A DNA stretch of 64,000 nt, taken from Hungatella sp. UBA3048 (lineage in GTDB: Bacteria > Bacillota > Clostridia > Lachnospirales > Lachnospiraceae). The notes under the pieces are model-generated. The model ran no database searches and had not been told where the DNA came from. It saw only the letters and a list, made by a program, of their open reading frames with translations. Made by a program: the position numbers and the translations under genes. How positions within the stretch are numbered: the first letter of the stretch is position 1; each line of letters begins with the position of its first letter. Shown here one piece after another: positions 17,453-24,888 of the stretch. Location of the stretch: assembly GCA_002367105.1 (NCBI GenBank), contig DFCS01000024.1, positions 59,147 to 123,146 on the forward strand, read 5' to 3'.

Positions 17453-18706
17453 ATGGACATGGTAAATGAGGTTATGAAATTTATCACCGGCTATGATAAG
17501 GAAGTGGGAGAAGCCATTGAAAAGGAGTGCGCAAGACAGAGAAGAAATCTGGAATTGATTGCATCGGAAAATATTGTTTCAGAACCGGTTATGATGGCAA
17601 TGGGAACTGTGCTTACCAACAAGTATGCAGAAGGTTACCCGGGAAAGCGTTATTATGGCGGCTGCGAGGAAGTGGATGTTGTTGAGACCATTGCCATAGA
17701 GCGTGCAAAAAAGATATTTGGCTGTGATTATGCCAACGTCCAGCCTCATTCCGGGGCTCAGGCCAACATGGCAGTTTTTCTTGCCATGCTGCAGCCAGGG
17801 GATACGGTCTTGGGCATGAATTTAAACCACGGCGGTCACTTAACCCATGGAAGCCCTGTTAATTTTTCCGGTTTGTATTTTAATATTATCCCTTACGGCG
17901 TAGATGATGAAGGCTTTCTTGATTATGATGAGATGGAAAGGCTTGCCATTTTACACAAACCGAAATTAATCGTTGCAGGTGCCAGTGCCTACGGAAGAGC
18001 CATTGACTTTAAGAGATTCCGGGAGGCTGCTGACAAGGCGGGCGCTTATCTTATGGTAGATATGGCACATATTGCAGGTCTTGTTGCGGCAGGAGTTCAT
18101 GAGAGCCCTATTCCTTATGCAGATGTAGTGACAACTACCACTCATAAGACTCTCCGTGGACCGAGAGGCGGAATGATTTTAGCAAATCAGGAGGCCGCGG
18201 ATAAATTTAACTTCAATAAGGCTATTTTCCCAGGTACCCAGGGAGGTCCTTTGGAGCATGTAATCGCCGGAAAGGCCGTATGCTTTGGGGAAGCCTTAAA
18301 GCCTGAGTTTAAGACCTATCAGGAGCAGGTGGTGAAAAACGCAAAGGCTTTGGCTGCTGCCCTGATCAAGCAGGGATTCAACATCCTGACAGGCGGTACA
18401 GATAATCATCTGATGCTGATCGACCTAAGAGGAATGGAGGTAACCGGAAAGGAACTGCAGAACCGCTGTGATGAGGTTTATATTACTCTTAACAAAAATG
18501 CAGTGCCAAACGATCCAAGAAGCCCATTTGTGACTTCCGGTGTCCGCGTGGGAACTCCGGCTGTTACCTCAAGAGGTTTAAAGGAAGAGGATATGGATAA
18601 AATTGCAGAGTGCATCTGGTTGGCTGCTACGGATTTTGAAGGTAAAACTGATTATATTAGAGGTGAAGTAACAAAGATCTGTGAGAAATATCCTCTGTAT
18701 GAATAA
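17453..18706 (+). CDS. glyA: Serine hydroxymethyltransferase
   Basis: 417 residues. The start of the catalytic core reads RQRRNLELIASENIVS, and the PLP lysine lies in VVTTTTHKTLRGPRGG. YAEGYPGKRYYGGCEEVD and NLNHGGHLTHGSPVN are further family blocks. It interconverts serine and glycine with tetrahydrofolate, feeding one-carbon metabolism in the cytosol. No glycine riboswitch pattern is visible in the 130-base upstream gap, which instead has a small stem-loop near 17395-17421. A terminator follows. Confidence 0.97.
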   Translation: MDMVNEVMKFITGYDKEVGEAIEKECARQRRNLELIASENIVSEPVMMAMGTVLTNKYAEGYPGKRYYGGCEEVDVVETIAIERAKKIFGCDYANVQPHSGAQANMAVFLAMLQPGDTVLGMNLNHGGHLTHGSPVNFSGLYFNIIPYGVDDEGFLDYDEMERLAILHKPKLIVAGASAYGRAIDFKRFREAADKAGAYLMVDMAHIAGLVAAGVHESPIPYADVVTTTTHKTLRGPRGGMILANQEAADKFNFNKAIFPGTQGGPLEHVIAGKAVCFGEALKPEFKTYQEQVVKNAKALAAALIKQGFNILTGGTDNHLMLIDLRGMEVTGKELQNRCDEVYITLNKNAVPNDPRSPFVTSGVRVGTPAVTSRGLKEEDMDKIAECIWLAATDFEGKTDYIRGEVTKICEKYPLYE

Positions 18707-18718
18707 AGGAAAGTAAAA

Positions 18719-18815
18719 AAGAGGCTGCCATGAGAGAGTTTACATCGGATTTTGTGCAAGAAATGGATTACTATGCTCAGGATCTGATAATAACTCTTTC
18801 ACGGCAGTCTTTTCG
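18719..18815 (+). terminator. Likely terminator after glyA with a long apical region
   Basis: AGAGGCTGCCATGAGAGAG near 18719-18737 pairs, with G-T wobbles, with CTCTTTCACGGCAGTCTTTT near 18794-18813. The intervening 55 bases form a large loop, so efficiency is uncertain. Confidence 0.55.
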
Positions 18816-18881
18816 TATTTTTAACAATTATTTAATACTCCATCAGTAACAAATATATTATACTATAACGGGTTGGGCGTT

Positions 18882-18910
18882 TTGGTCCGGCTCAGCCTGA
18901 TAAATAGAAT
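18882..18910 (+). promoter_or_regulatory. Candidate promoter of motAB
   Basis: TTGGTC (18882-18887), 17-base spacer, TAGAAT (18905-18910), 34 bases before the motA ATG. This is a SigA-type promoter; a convincing flagellar sigma element was not found. Confidence 0.55.
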
Positions 18911-18943
18911 AACTACTAATTCGGATTTCACAAAGGAGAAACT

Positions 18944-19747
18944 ATGGAATTAACCACCATCCTGGGAGTTATAGTAGGCGTTGTCGCCGTTGTCGGTGCT
19001 ATGATTTTTAAGCACATTGAATTTTCAGTCCTTCTTAACCCAGCAGCTTTTTTCGTTATTATTGTCGGAACTATCGCAACAATTTTGAATTCATATCCAG
19101 GGCAGAATATTAAATCCATCGGATCGCTGTTCAGAGTTCTTTTTACAAAACAAAAAGGAGCCTCTGAGGCCGAAATGATTGAATTAATGTATAATCTATC
19201 AAAGCAAGCCCGCTCAGAGGGGCTTTTGTCCCTGGAAGCCAAGGCGGAAGAACTTCAGGATCCTTTTTTAAAAAAGGGCATTCGTTTGCTTGTTGACGGT
19301 GCCGGAGAAGAACTGATCGAAGAGATCTTAGAAACTGAAATTTCTGCAATGGAAAAGAGACATGAAATCAATGCCAGTATTTTTACATCGGCAGGTACAT
19401 ATGCTCCTACTCTGGGTGTTTTGGGTGCAGTATTTGGTTTGATCGCTGCGATGTCATCGATTAACGATACAGATCGAATGGCTGAAGCTATTGCTGCGGC
19501 GTTTATTGCAACGATTCTTGGTATTTTCACCGGCTACGTGTTATGGAACCCATTTGCAAAAAAGCTTAAAGTAAAAAGCCAGCAGGAAGTAATGGCGAAA
19601 GAAATTATTATAAAAGGCGTACTCTCCATGCAACATGGTGATTCCCCCTTTATACTCAGGGAAAAATTACTTGCCGCTCTTCCGAAATCCAAGCAGAAAA
19701 AATTATCTGAGCAGGACCCAACATCTGATCAGGGCAAAAAGGGATAA
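18944..19747 (+). CDS. motA: Flagellar motor stator protein MotA
   Basis: 267 residues with four membrane segments (about 3-22, 30-50, 150-172, 184-205). The segments PTLGVLGAVFGLIAAMS and AAFIATILGIFTGYVLWNPFAKK are the conserved MotA/TolQ/ExbB proton-channel helices. The cytoplasmic loop between helices 2 and 3 carries the rotor-contacting charges. It forms the A5B2 ion-driven stator with MotB, whose gene begins 11 bases downstream. No other flagellar gene is within the window. Confidence 0.95.
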   Translation: MELTTILGVIVGVVAVVGAMIFKHIEFSVLLNPAAFFVIIVGTIATILNSYPGQNIKSIGSLFRVLFTKQKGASEAEMIELMYNLSKQARSEGLLSLEAKAEELQDPFLKKGIRLLVDGAGEELIEEILETEISAMEKRHEINASIFTSAGTYAPTLGVLGAVFGLIAAMSSINDTDRMAEAIAAAFIATILGIFTGYVLWNPFAKKLKVKSQQEVMAKEIIIKGVLSMQHGDSPFILREKLLAALPKSKQKKLSEQDPTSDQGKKG

Positions 19748-19758
19748 GGTGATTACGT

Positions 19759-20574
19759 ATGTCAAAAGAGAGAGAGCATGTACACCAGGAAGAAGAAGCA
19801 GGCGAAGCATGGCTTCTGCCATATTCGGATTTAATGACCCTGCTGCTGGCAGTTTTTATTGTACTTTTTGCTGTCAGTAAGATCGATTCCGAAAAAGCAC
19901 AGCAGATTTCCGAACAGTTTGCAGGAACAATGATGGATAAAGGCTATGCTGCCGGAGTGGCATCGGGATCAGGATCAGGATCAGGTTCCGGGTCCGGATC
20001 CGGATCCGGTGGAACAGGAGTACCGGTAGGCGGTCCGTTAAATATTGAAACCCAAAGCGAGCTGGAGAGCTTTTTGGGAGAGTATGAGCTCAAAAAGCTG
20101 GAACATCTAAAGACCGAGCTTGATACAGAACTACACAATCAAGGCATGGATCAATCGGTATCAACCATGATTGATATGCGCGGTCTTGTAATCAGACTAA
20201 ATAATACCATATTCTTTGACTCTGGAAGTGCTGAAATTAAGCAACAAAGTGAGGATACTTTGGTTGAAGTAGCAGGCATTCTGAATACGATTGATAATTA
20301 TATACGTGTTGAGGGCCATACCGACAACGTTCCTATCAAACATAGCAACTATCCTTCTAACTGGGAATTATCTACTGCAAGAGCTGTCAATGTTGTAAAG
20401 ATTTTTATTAATAAATGTAATTTTTCGCCAGACAAACTAATTGCTGTCGGTTATGGCGAGTTTAAACCTGTGGCAGACAATAATACACCGGAAGGAAGAG
20501 CGAATAACAGGCGTATTGATGTCATTGTCCTAAGTTCAAAATATGATAATCTGGAAGAACAGCTTGTGAAATAA
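19759..20574 (+). CDS. motB: Flagellar motor stator protein MotB, with a Ser-Gly repeat linker
   Basis: 271 residues. A short cytoplasmic start leads into the single membrane helix, with the essential proton-carrying Asp in PYSDLMTLLLAVFIVLFAVSKID. Residues 69-84 are eight Ser-Gly dipeptides. The C-terminal 130 residues are an OmpA-like peptidoglycan-binding domain (VEGHTDNVPI, NWELSTARAVNVV and NRRIDVIVL). It anchors the stator to the wall. The SG linker occupies the flexible zone between helix and anchoring domain, where the plug normally sits. Confidence 0.95.
   Translation: MSKEREHVHQEEEAGEAWLLPYSDLMTLLLAVFIVLFAVSKIDSEKAQQISEQFAGTMMDKGYAAGVASGSGSGSGSGSGSGSGGTGVPVGGPLNIETQSELESFLGEYELKKLEHLKTELDTELHNQGMDQSVSTMIDMRGLVIRLNNTIFFDSGSAEIKQQSEDTLVEVAGILNTIDNYIRVEGHTDNVPIKHSNYPSNWELSTARAVNVVKIFINKCNFSPDKLIAVGYGEFKPVADNNTPEGRANNRRIDVIVLSSKYDNLEEQLVK
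19963..20010 (+). repeat. Eight tandem 6-bp units encoding (Ser-Gly)8 in motB
   Basis: Units run TCGGGA, TCAGGA three-fold with a final T variant, TCCGGG, TCCGGA two-fold, TCCGGT. The array is in frame, and gain or loss of units would lengthen or shorten the linker without frameshift. Confidence 0.9.
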
Positions 20575-20600
20575 GGTTGTAATTTATGATCCATAATATG

Positions 20601-20636
20601 AAAAACAGCGCGGCATTTATCCGCGCTGTTTTTTTA
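20601..20636 (+). terminator. Intrinsic terminator after motB
   Basis: A-rich AACAGCGCGG (ending 20613) pairs with CCGCGCTGTT from 20621, with a 7-base loop and a seven-T tail. Confidence 0.93.
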
Positions 20637-20657
20637 GGAGGAAATTAAATTTTGCTG

Positions 20658-20828
20658 TTATGCCTGGTTCTTGAAAGATTCGCAGTCAGTGCATTCCTTC
20701 TTTGTAGGATTCTGTTCATGAGTTCCCACTTTAATTCTCTCCAACGTGCAATAATCTTCGCTTTTCGCATGATAAGTGCAATTATCGATGGAGCATTCGA
20801 TACATTCGTTCTTTCCGTTTACTAACAT
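20658..20828 (-). CDS. DUF1540 mini-protein, cysteine-rich
   Basis: 56 residues from ATG 20828, with AAGGAGG 8 bases ahead. The sequence starts MLVNGKNECIECSIDNCTYH and has a Cys pattern C9, C12, C17, C27, C46, C49, with CTDCESFK near the end. This is the layout of DUF1540 domains, small Firmicute proteins thought to bind metal (family knowledge; function unknown). It is convergent with motB. Confidence 0.85.
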   Translation of the reverse strand: MLVNGKNECIECSIDNCTYHAKSEDYCTLERIKVGTHEQNPTKKECTDCESFKNQA

Positions 20829-20949
20829 GGGTAAACCCTCCTTGATTGATTATTACATCTATATTGTGGTCAGAATCTGCTGAATTATTATGGCAATTTT
20901 TTCTTAGGAAGGCTTGTGTTATATTTCTGTTAAACTAAAAGTTTTTTTG

Positions 20950-20978
20950 TTGACCAAAAATTTTTTTTGTGTTATTCT
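20950..20978 (+). promoter_or_regulatory. Promoter of the purine permease gene
   Basis: TTGACC (20950-20955), 17-base spacer with a run of eight T, TATTCT (20973-20978). The leader to the ATG is about 50 bases and too short for a purine riboswitch. Confidence 0.65.
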
Positions 20979-21031
20979 TTTTTTCGTCAAAACAGCACAA
21001 AATTCGCTGTCAACTATATGGAGGTGTAGTA

Positions 21032-22411
21032 ATGGATAATTCAAAGCAATATGATCTTATTTACCAACTAGACGGCAGACCACCGTTAAAAGTTGCGGTT
21101 CCACTTGGTCTCCAGCATGTAATGGCAATGTTTGTTGGTAATCTGGCTCCAATCTTTATCCTGACCGGCGCCATGAGCACACAGGATGCACCATTTCCTC
21201 CTGAATTAAGGATTATGATGATTCAGTGCGCCATGTTTGTATCTGGAATTGCCACCCTTCTTCAGCTTTACCCGCTGAAATTGGGAATCATTCAGGTAGG
21301 TGCACGCCTTCCTATCGTTATGGGAACAGCATTTGCATTCGTCCCTACTATGCAGGGGCTTGGGGCAAAGCTGCTGGCTGAACAGGTCGCTCCGGTTGAA
21401 GCTATGGGTTACGTATTGGGTGGTGTAATAGCAGGAAGCTTAATCGAGCTGCTCATGGGTATTTTCTTAAAGCCGCTGAAAAGATTTTTCCCACCGCTGG
21501 TAGTTGGTGCAGTTCTTATTACCATTGGTATTAAGCTGCTTACGACGGGAGCTACCTACTTTGTAGGCGGTGCAGGTGCGAATGATATCGGTGCAGGAAA
21601 GTACTGGCTGGTTGGCGGCATCGTGCTGCTGGTCATTGTTCTCCTTAACCGTTTTGCAACCGGTATGTTAAAGGCAACTGCTATTTTAATTGGTATCGTC
21701 GTCGGCTATATCGTGGCTGCTTTTTCAGGAATGGTGAATTTTGATACTGTTGCAAATGCAGCATGGTTCAGCGTTCCGATGCCATTTATGATCAAGCCGC
21801 TGTTCCGTTCCGACATCATCTTCCCATTCTTTGCGGTATACGTGGTTGCAGGCCTAGAGACTATGGGTAATGCTAATGGTATCACCATTTCCGCTTTTGG
21901 ACGTGAAGCTACTGCAGAAGAGATTTCCGGCGGAATTATATCTGATGCCGTCAGCTGTGCATTTGCAGGTGTCTTCAATGTTCTTCCAAACACGGCGTTC
22001 GGCCAGAACGTGGGTATCATTGCAATGACTAAGGTTATTAACCGGTTCTGTATTGCGATCGGCGCCATTGTTTTAATCATTGCAGGTCTGTTCCCTAAAA
22101 TCGGCGCGATTTTCAATGCAATGCCTAACTGCGTTATGGGTGGTGCGGTAATCACTGTTTTCGCCATGATTTTCTTAAATGGTGTAAAGATGGTATTAAA
22201 GGAAGGCTTAGATGACATAAACAGCCTGATCCTTGCCATTACACTCGGTCTTGGCTTTGGTGTAGGTAATTTAGCTGATTCAGTGAAGGAAAACTTCCCT
22301 GCTGCTCTCCGTTTTATCTTTGCGGAGCCAGTGGCTGCAGTCTGTATCGTAAGTGTTCTGGCTTGTATCTTTTTAAGGCCGCAGGGATCCAAAAAAGCTA
22401 CAGAGAAATAA
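21032..22411 (+). CDS. Purine (xanthine/urate-type) permease, NCS2 family
   Basis: 459 residues with about 12-14 hydrophobic helices. NCS2 signatures are GLQHVMAMFVGNLAP at the first helix, GLETMGNANGIT, and NTAFGQNVGIIAMTKV, the latter close to the xanthine/uric acid subgroup motif. ATG 21032 is preceded by GGAGGTG; the longer frame start at 20969 is rejected because it overlaps the promoter. It imports a purine base with protons or sodium. A xanthine dehydrogenase-type enzyme is encoded 1.2 kb downstream, which fits a purine substrate (inference). Confidence 0.9.
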   Translation: MDNSKQYDLIYQLDGRPPLKVAVPLGLQHVMAMFVGNLAPIFILTGAMSTQDAPFPPELRIMMIQCAMFVSGIATLLQLYPLKLGIIQVGARLPIVMGTAFAFVPTMQGLGAKLLAEQVAPVEAMGYVLGGVIAGSLIELLMGIFLKPLKRFFPPLVVGAVLITIGIKLLTTGATYFVGGAGANDIGAGKYWLVGGIVLLVIVLLNRFATGMLKATAILIGIVVGYIVAAFSGMVNFDTVANAAWFSVPMPFMIKPLFRSDIIFPFFAVYVVAGLETMGNANGITISAFGREATAEEISGGIISDAVSCAFAGVFNVLPNTAFGQNVGIIAMTKVINRFCIAIGAIVLIIAGLFPKIGAIFNAMPNCVMGGAVITVFAMIFLNGVKMVLKEGLDDINSLILAITLGLGFGVGNLADSVKENFPAALRFIFAEPVAAVCIVSVLACIFLRPQGSKKATEK

Positions 22412-22439
22412 GCTGCATTAAACAAGTTATATATAGAAA

Positions 22440-22480
22440 AGACCCTGTCCGGCAGATAAGCCGGCCGGGGCTTTTTTTTG
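22440..22480 (+). terminator. Intrinsic terminator after the purine permease
   Basis: GACCCTGTCCGGC pairs imperfectly with GCCGGCCGGGGC around a 6-base loop, followed by eight T. Confidence 0.88.
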
Positions 22481-22551
22481 TATATCGATCATACAGGCTG
22501 TTGGAGCCGGGAGGGAGATGTGATATACTGTAAAAAAAGGGAGGGATAAGG

Positions 22552-23454
22552 ATGAAGAAAAAAATCATGATCACAGGATCCGGGGGCTTCCTTGGAGGAA
22601 GAATCGCTGCATATTATGAAAGAGATTATGATGTGATTCGTGTGGGGCACAGGAACTTAGATATTACGGCCAAAGAGGCGGTAGGGGAATATATAAAAGA
22701 TCATAATCCTGATGTGGTGATCCATTGCGCTGCAATATCAAATACCAGGGTATGCGAAGAGAACCGGTTGCTTTCTGAAGCGGTGAACTTAAGGGGATCT
22801 GTCAACATGGCCAAAGCATGCAGGGAAAATGGCAGCAGGCTGCTTTTTATGAGCTCAGATCAGATCTATGGGGGCAGCAGACAAAAGGGACCGAATAAGG
22901 AAACGGATGAGGTTCCTCTTATCAACGTTTATGGAACCCACAAAAAGCAGGCTGAGGATGAGATTCTGGAGATTTTGCCTGAGGGAATCTGTCTTCGCCT
23001 TTCATGGATGTATGATTTTCCAGTCAGGGGCCTTAAGAGCAATTCAAACCTCTTGACCAATCTGTTGAGATCTATGGTACAGAACCGCCCCATAAGGCTT
23101 TCGGCGTCCGATTACCGCGGCATTACCTGGGTACAGGAGGTTGTGAAAAATATAGAGCCGGCCATGGACCTGCCTGGAGGAATTTATAATTTTGGCAGTG
23201 AAAGCACCCTATCCGCATATGAAATAGGAAGCAGAGTCTTTCGGCTGCTTGATAAGAACGGGAACAGAGGAAGCTTTGTGATCCCGGATGAAACAGGGGC
23301 CGGGGACAACCCCAGAAACTTAACCATGGATATGGGAAAGCTTAAGGCCCATGGGATCCGTTTTTCTGAAACAGTGGAAGGATTTTCCAGATGCCTTGAA
23401 ACCAGTCCTGAATATGTTCATGACTTGATAGGAGAATCTATTGTCGAATTTTGA
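22552..23454 (+). CDS. NAD(P)-dependent RmlD/SDR-type sugar-nucleotide reductase or epimerase
   Basis: 300 residues. An N-terminal Rossmann motif ITGSGGFLGGRIA, then VVIHCAAISNTRVCEENR, the catalytic Tyr-Lys pair in YGTHKKQAED, and FLFMSSDQIYGG-type strand ends. This is the extended SDR fold of dTDP-4-dehydrorhamnose reductase, but no other rhamnose gene is near, so the substrate is unknown. It is flanked by terminators on both sides and appears to be a single-gene unit between the permease and the molybdenum hydroxylase genes. Confidence 0.82.
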   Translation: MKKKIMITGSGGFLGGRIAAYYERDYDVIRVGHRNLDITAKEAVGEYIKDHNPDVVIHCAAISNTRVCEENRLLSEAVNLRGSVNMAKACRENGSRLLFMSSDQIYGGSRQKGPNKETDEVPLINVYGTHKKQAEDEILEILPEGICLRLSWMYDFPVRGLKSNSNLLTNLLRSMVQNRPIRLSASDYRGITWVQEVVKNIEPAMDLPGGIYNFGSESTLSAYEIGSRVFRLLDKNGNRGSFVIPDETGAGDNPRNLTMDMGKLKAHGIRFSETVEGFSRCLETSPEYVHDLIGESIVEF

Positions 23455-23486
23455 CGAATTTAATAAAAAACCCTTAAAGCCATTGT

Positions 23487-23526
23487 CAAAACCGGAAGGA
23501 GTATGATATACTCTTTTCGGTTTTTC
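23487..23526 (+). terminator. Intrinsic terminator after the SDR gene
   Basis: AACCGGAAGGAGTAT (from 23490) pairs with ATACTCTTTTCGGTT (from 23508) around a 3-base loop, ending in TTTTT. Confidence 0.9.
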
Positions 23527-23646
23527 TAATATATAATATAATAATTATAAGTTATTCTAATAAATAAAATGATGTTTTACTGATAGGTAAAGGAAAAACG
23601 GCCAGCAGACAACGATGAGAGCTTGGGAGCCAGGAGGACAGTTCTA

Positions 23647-24423
23647 ATGATACGATTTAAAAATTATGTAAAAGCAGAAAACCTGGAGGAGGCCTTTGCG
23701 CTGAATCAGAAGAAGAGCAGTGTCATAGGCGGAGGCATGATGTGGCTGAAGGTACAGAGCCGGGTGCGTATGACTCTTGTGGACTTATCCGGGCTGGGGC
23801 TTGATGGGATTGAGGAAAGGGAAGAAGAGTTTTCTATCGGTGCCATGTGTACCCTGCGCCAGCTGGAAACCCATGAAGGACTGAACACATGCTTTAACGG
23901 CATTTTTAAAGAGTGCACCCGTTCGATTGTCGGAGTCCAGTTCCGTAACGGAGCAACGATAGGAGGCAGCGTGTTCGGCCGGTTTGGATTTTCTGATATT
24001 ATTACCTGCCTTCTGGCCCTTGACACTTATGTGGAACTGTACAAGGGAGGCATGGTTTCTTTGGAAGAATTTTGCAGGATGAAGAGTGACAGGGATATCC
24101 TGGTCCGTATCCATATAAAAAAGGACGGAAGAAGAGCAGCTTATGCTTCCCAGCGCTTATCAAAAACGGATTTTCCTGCGATCGCCTGCTGCGCGGCCAG
24201 AGAGGCTGGAAAGCTCTATATCTCGGTCGGAGCAAGGCCGGCAAAGGCGGAACTGGTTGTGCTTGATGAAAACCAGGATTGTCTTAAGGAAGAACTTGCC
24301 AAGAGGGCATCAGAAAGCTTTACCTTTGGTACCAATATGAGGGGAAGCGGGGCTTATCGGAAGCATTTGGCTGAAATATATATAAAAAGGCTTTTAGAAG
24401 CGCTGGATCAGGAGGAACGGTAA
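23647..24423 (+). CDS. Xanthine dehydrogenase-family FAD-binding subunit
   Basis: 258 residues. The FAD-binding segments SVIGGGMMWL and VGVQFRNGATIGGSVFGRFGFSDI correspond to the PCMH-type flavin site of CoxM/XdhB subunits; a CO-dehydrogenase flavoprotein C-terminal domain follows. ATG 23647 has CAGGAGG 10 bases ahead; a TTG at 23623 is rejected. It passes electrons from the iron-sulfur subunit to NAD or another acceptor. The next two genes follow without a gap, forming one FAD / FeS / Mo operon. Confidence 0.9.
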   Translation: MIRFKNYVKAENLEEAFALNQKKSSVIGGGMMWLKVQSRVRMTLVDLSGLGLDGIEEREEEFSIGAMCTLRQLETHEGLNTCFNGIFKECTRSIVGVQFRNGATIGGSVFGRFGFSDIITCLLALDTYVELYKGGMVSLEEFCRMKSDRDILVRIHIKKDGRRAAYASQRLSKTDFPAIACCAAREAGKLYISVGARPAKAELVVLDENQDCLKEELAKRASESFTFGTNMRGSGAYRKHLAEIYIKRLLEALDQEER

Positions 24424-24888
24424 ATGGAGATCGAATTTACACTGAATGGAAAAATGACGTATGAGGAAATCGCAGATGATACCACCTTATTCCAGCTTCT
24501 TAGAAGGAAGGGCTGTTACAGCGTGAAATGTGGATGTGAGACGGAAAACTGCGGGCTTTGTACGGTATTAGTCAATGGAAAATCAAGGCTATCCTGCTCA
24601 TTATTAGCTGCCAGGGCAAATGGCTGCGAGGTGGTGACCTTAGAAGGCGTGGAAGATGAAGCGAAAGTGTTTGGATCCTATCTGGCGTCAGAAGGAGCAG
24701 AACAGTGCGGGTTCTGCAGCCCAGGGCTTATTATGAATGTGCTTGCAATGGAAAGAGAAGAAGTCCTTGATGATCAGGGGATAAAAGAATACCTGGCCGG
24801 GAACTTATGCCGGTGCAGCGGATATATGGGACAGCTTCGGGCCATAAAGAATTATTTAAGCAGAGGAGAAAAAAGGGATGAATTATAA
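24424..24888 (+). CDS. Xanthine dehydrogenase-family [2Fe-2S] subunit
   Basis: 154 residues. The N-terminal plant-ferredoxin-type cluster ligands are in CGCETENCGLCTVLVNG with a fourth Cys in RLSC. The C-terminal helical cluster ligands are in CGFCSPGLIM and CRCSGYMGQ. All eight cysteines expected for two clusters are present. It links the molybdenum site to FAD. Its ATG directly follows the upstream TAA, and its end overlaps the next gene by 11 bases. Confidence 0.95.
   Translation: MEIEFTLNGKMTYEEIADDTTLFQLLRRKGCYSVKCGCETENCGLCTVLVNGKSRLSCSLLAARANGCEVVTLEGVEDEAKVFGSYLASEGAEQCGFCSPGLIMNVLAMEREEVLDDQGIKEYLAGNLCRCSGYMGQLRAIKNYLSRGEKRDEL

Noticed and set aside
18840..18943. Flagellar sigma promoter for motAB
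   Set aside because: GCCTGATAA resembles the -10 only with an inserted base, and no TAAA -35 is at the right distance.
19963..20010. CRISPR or mobile repeat
   Set aside because: It is a short in-frame hexamer array inside motB without spacers.
20829..21031. Purine riboswitch before the NCS2 permease
   Set aside because: The promoter is only about 50 bases from the ATG, so the leader cannot hold the aptamer.
21706..22425. 239-codon open frame on the minus strand
   Set aside because: It lies wholly opposite the purine permease gene, has no ribosome site and shows no family features; it is a shadow frame.
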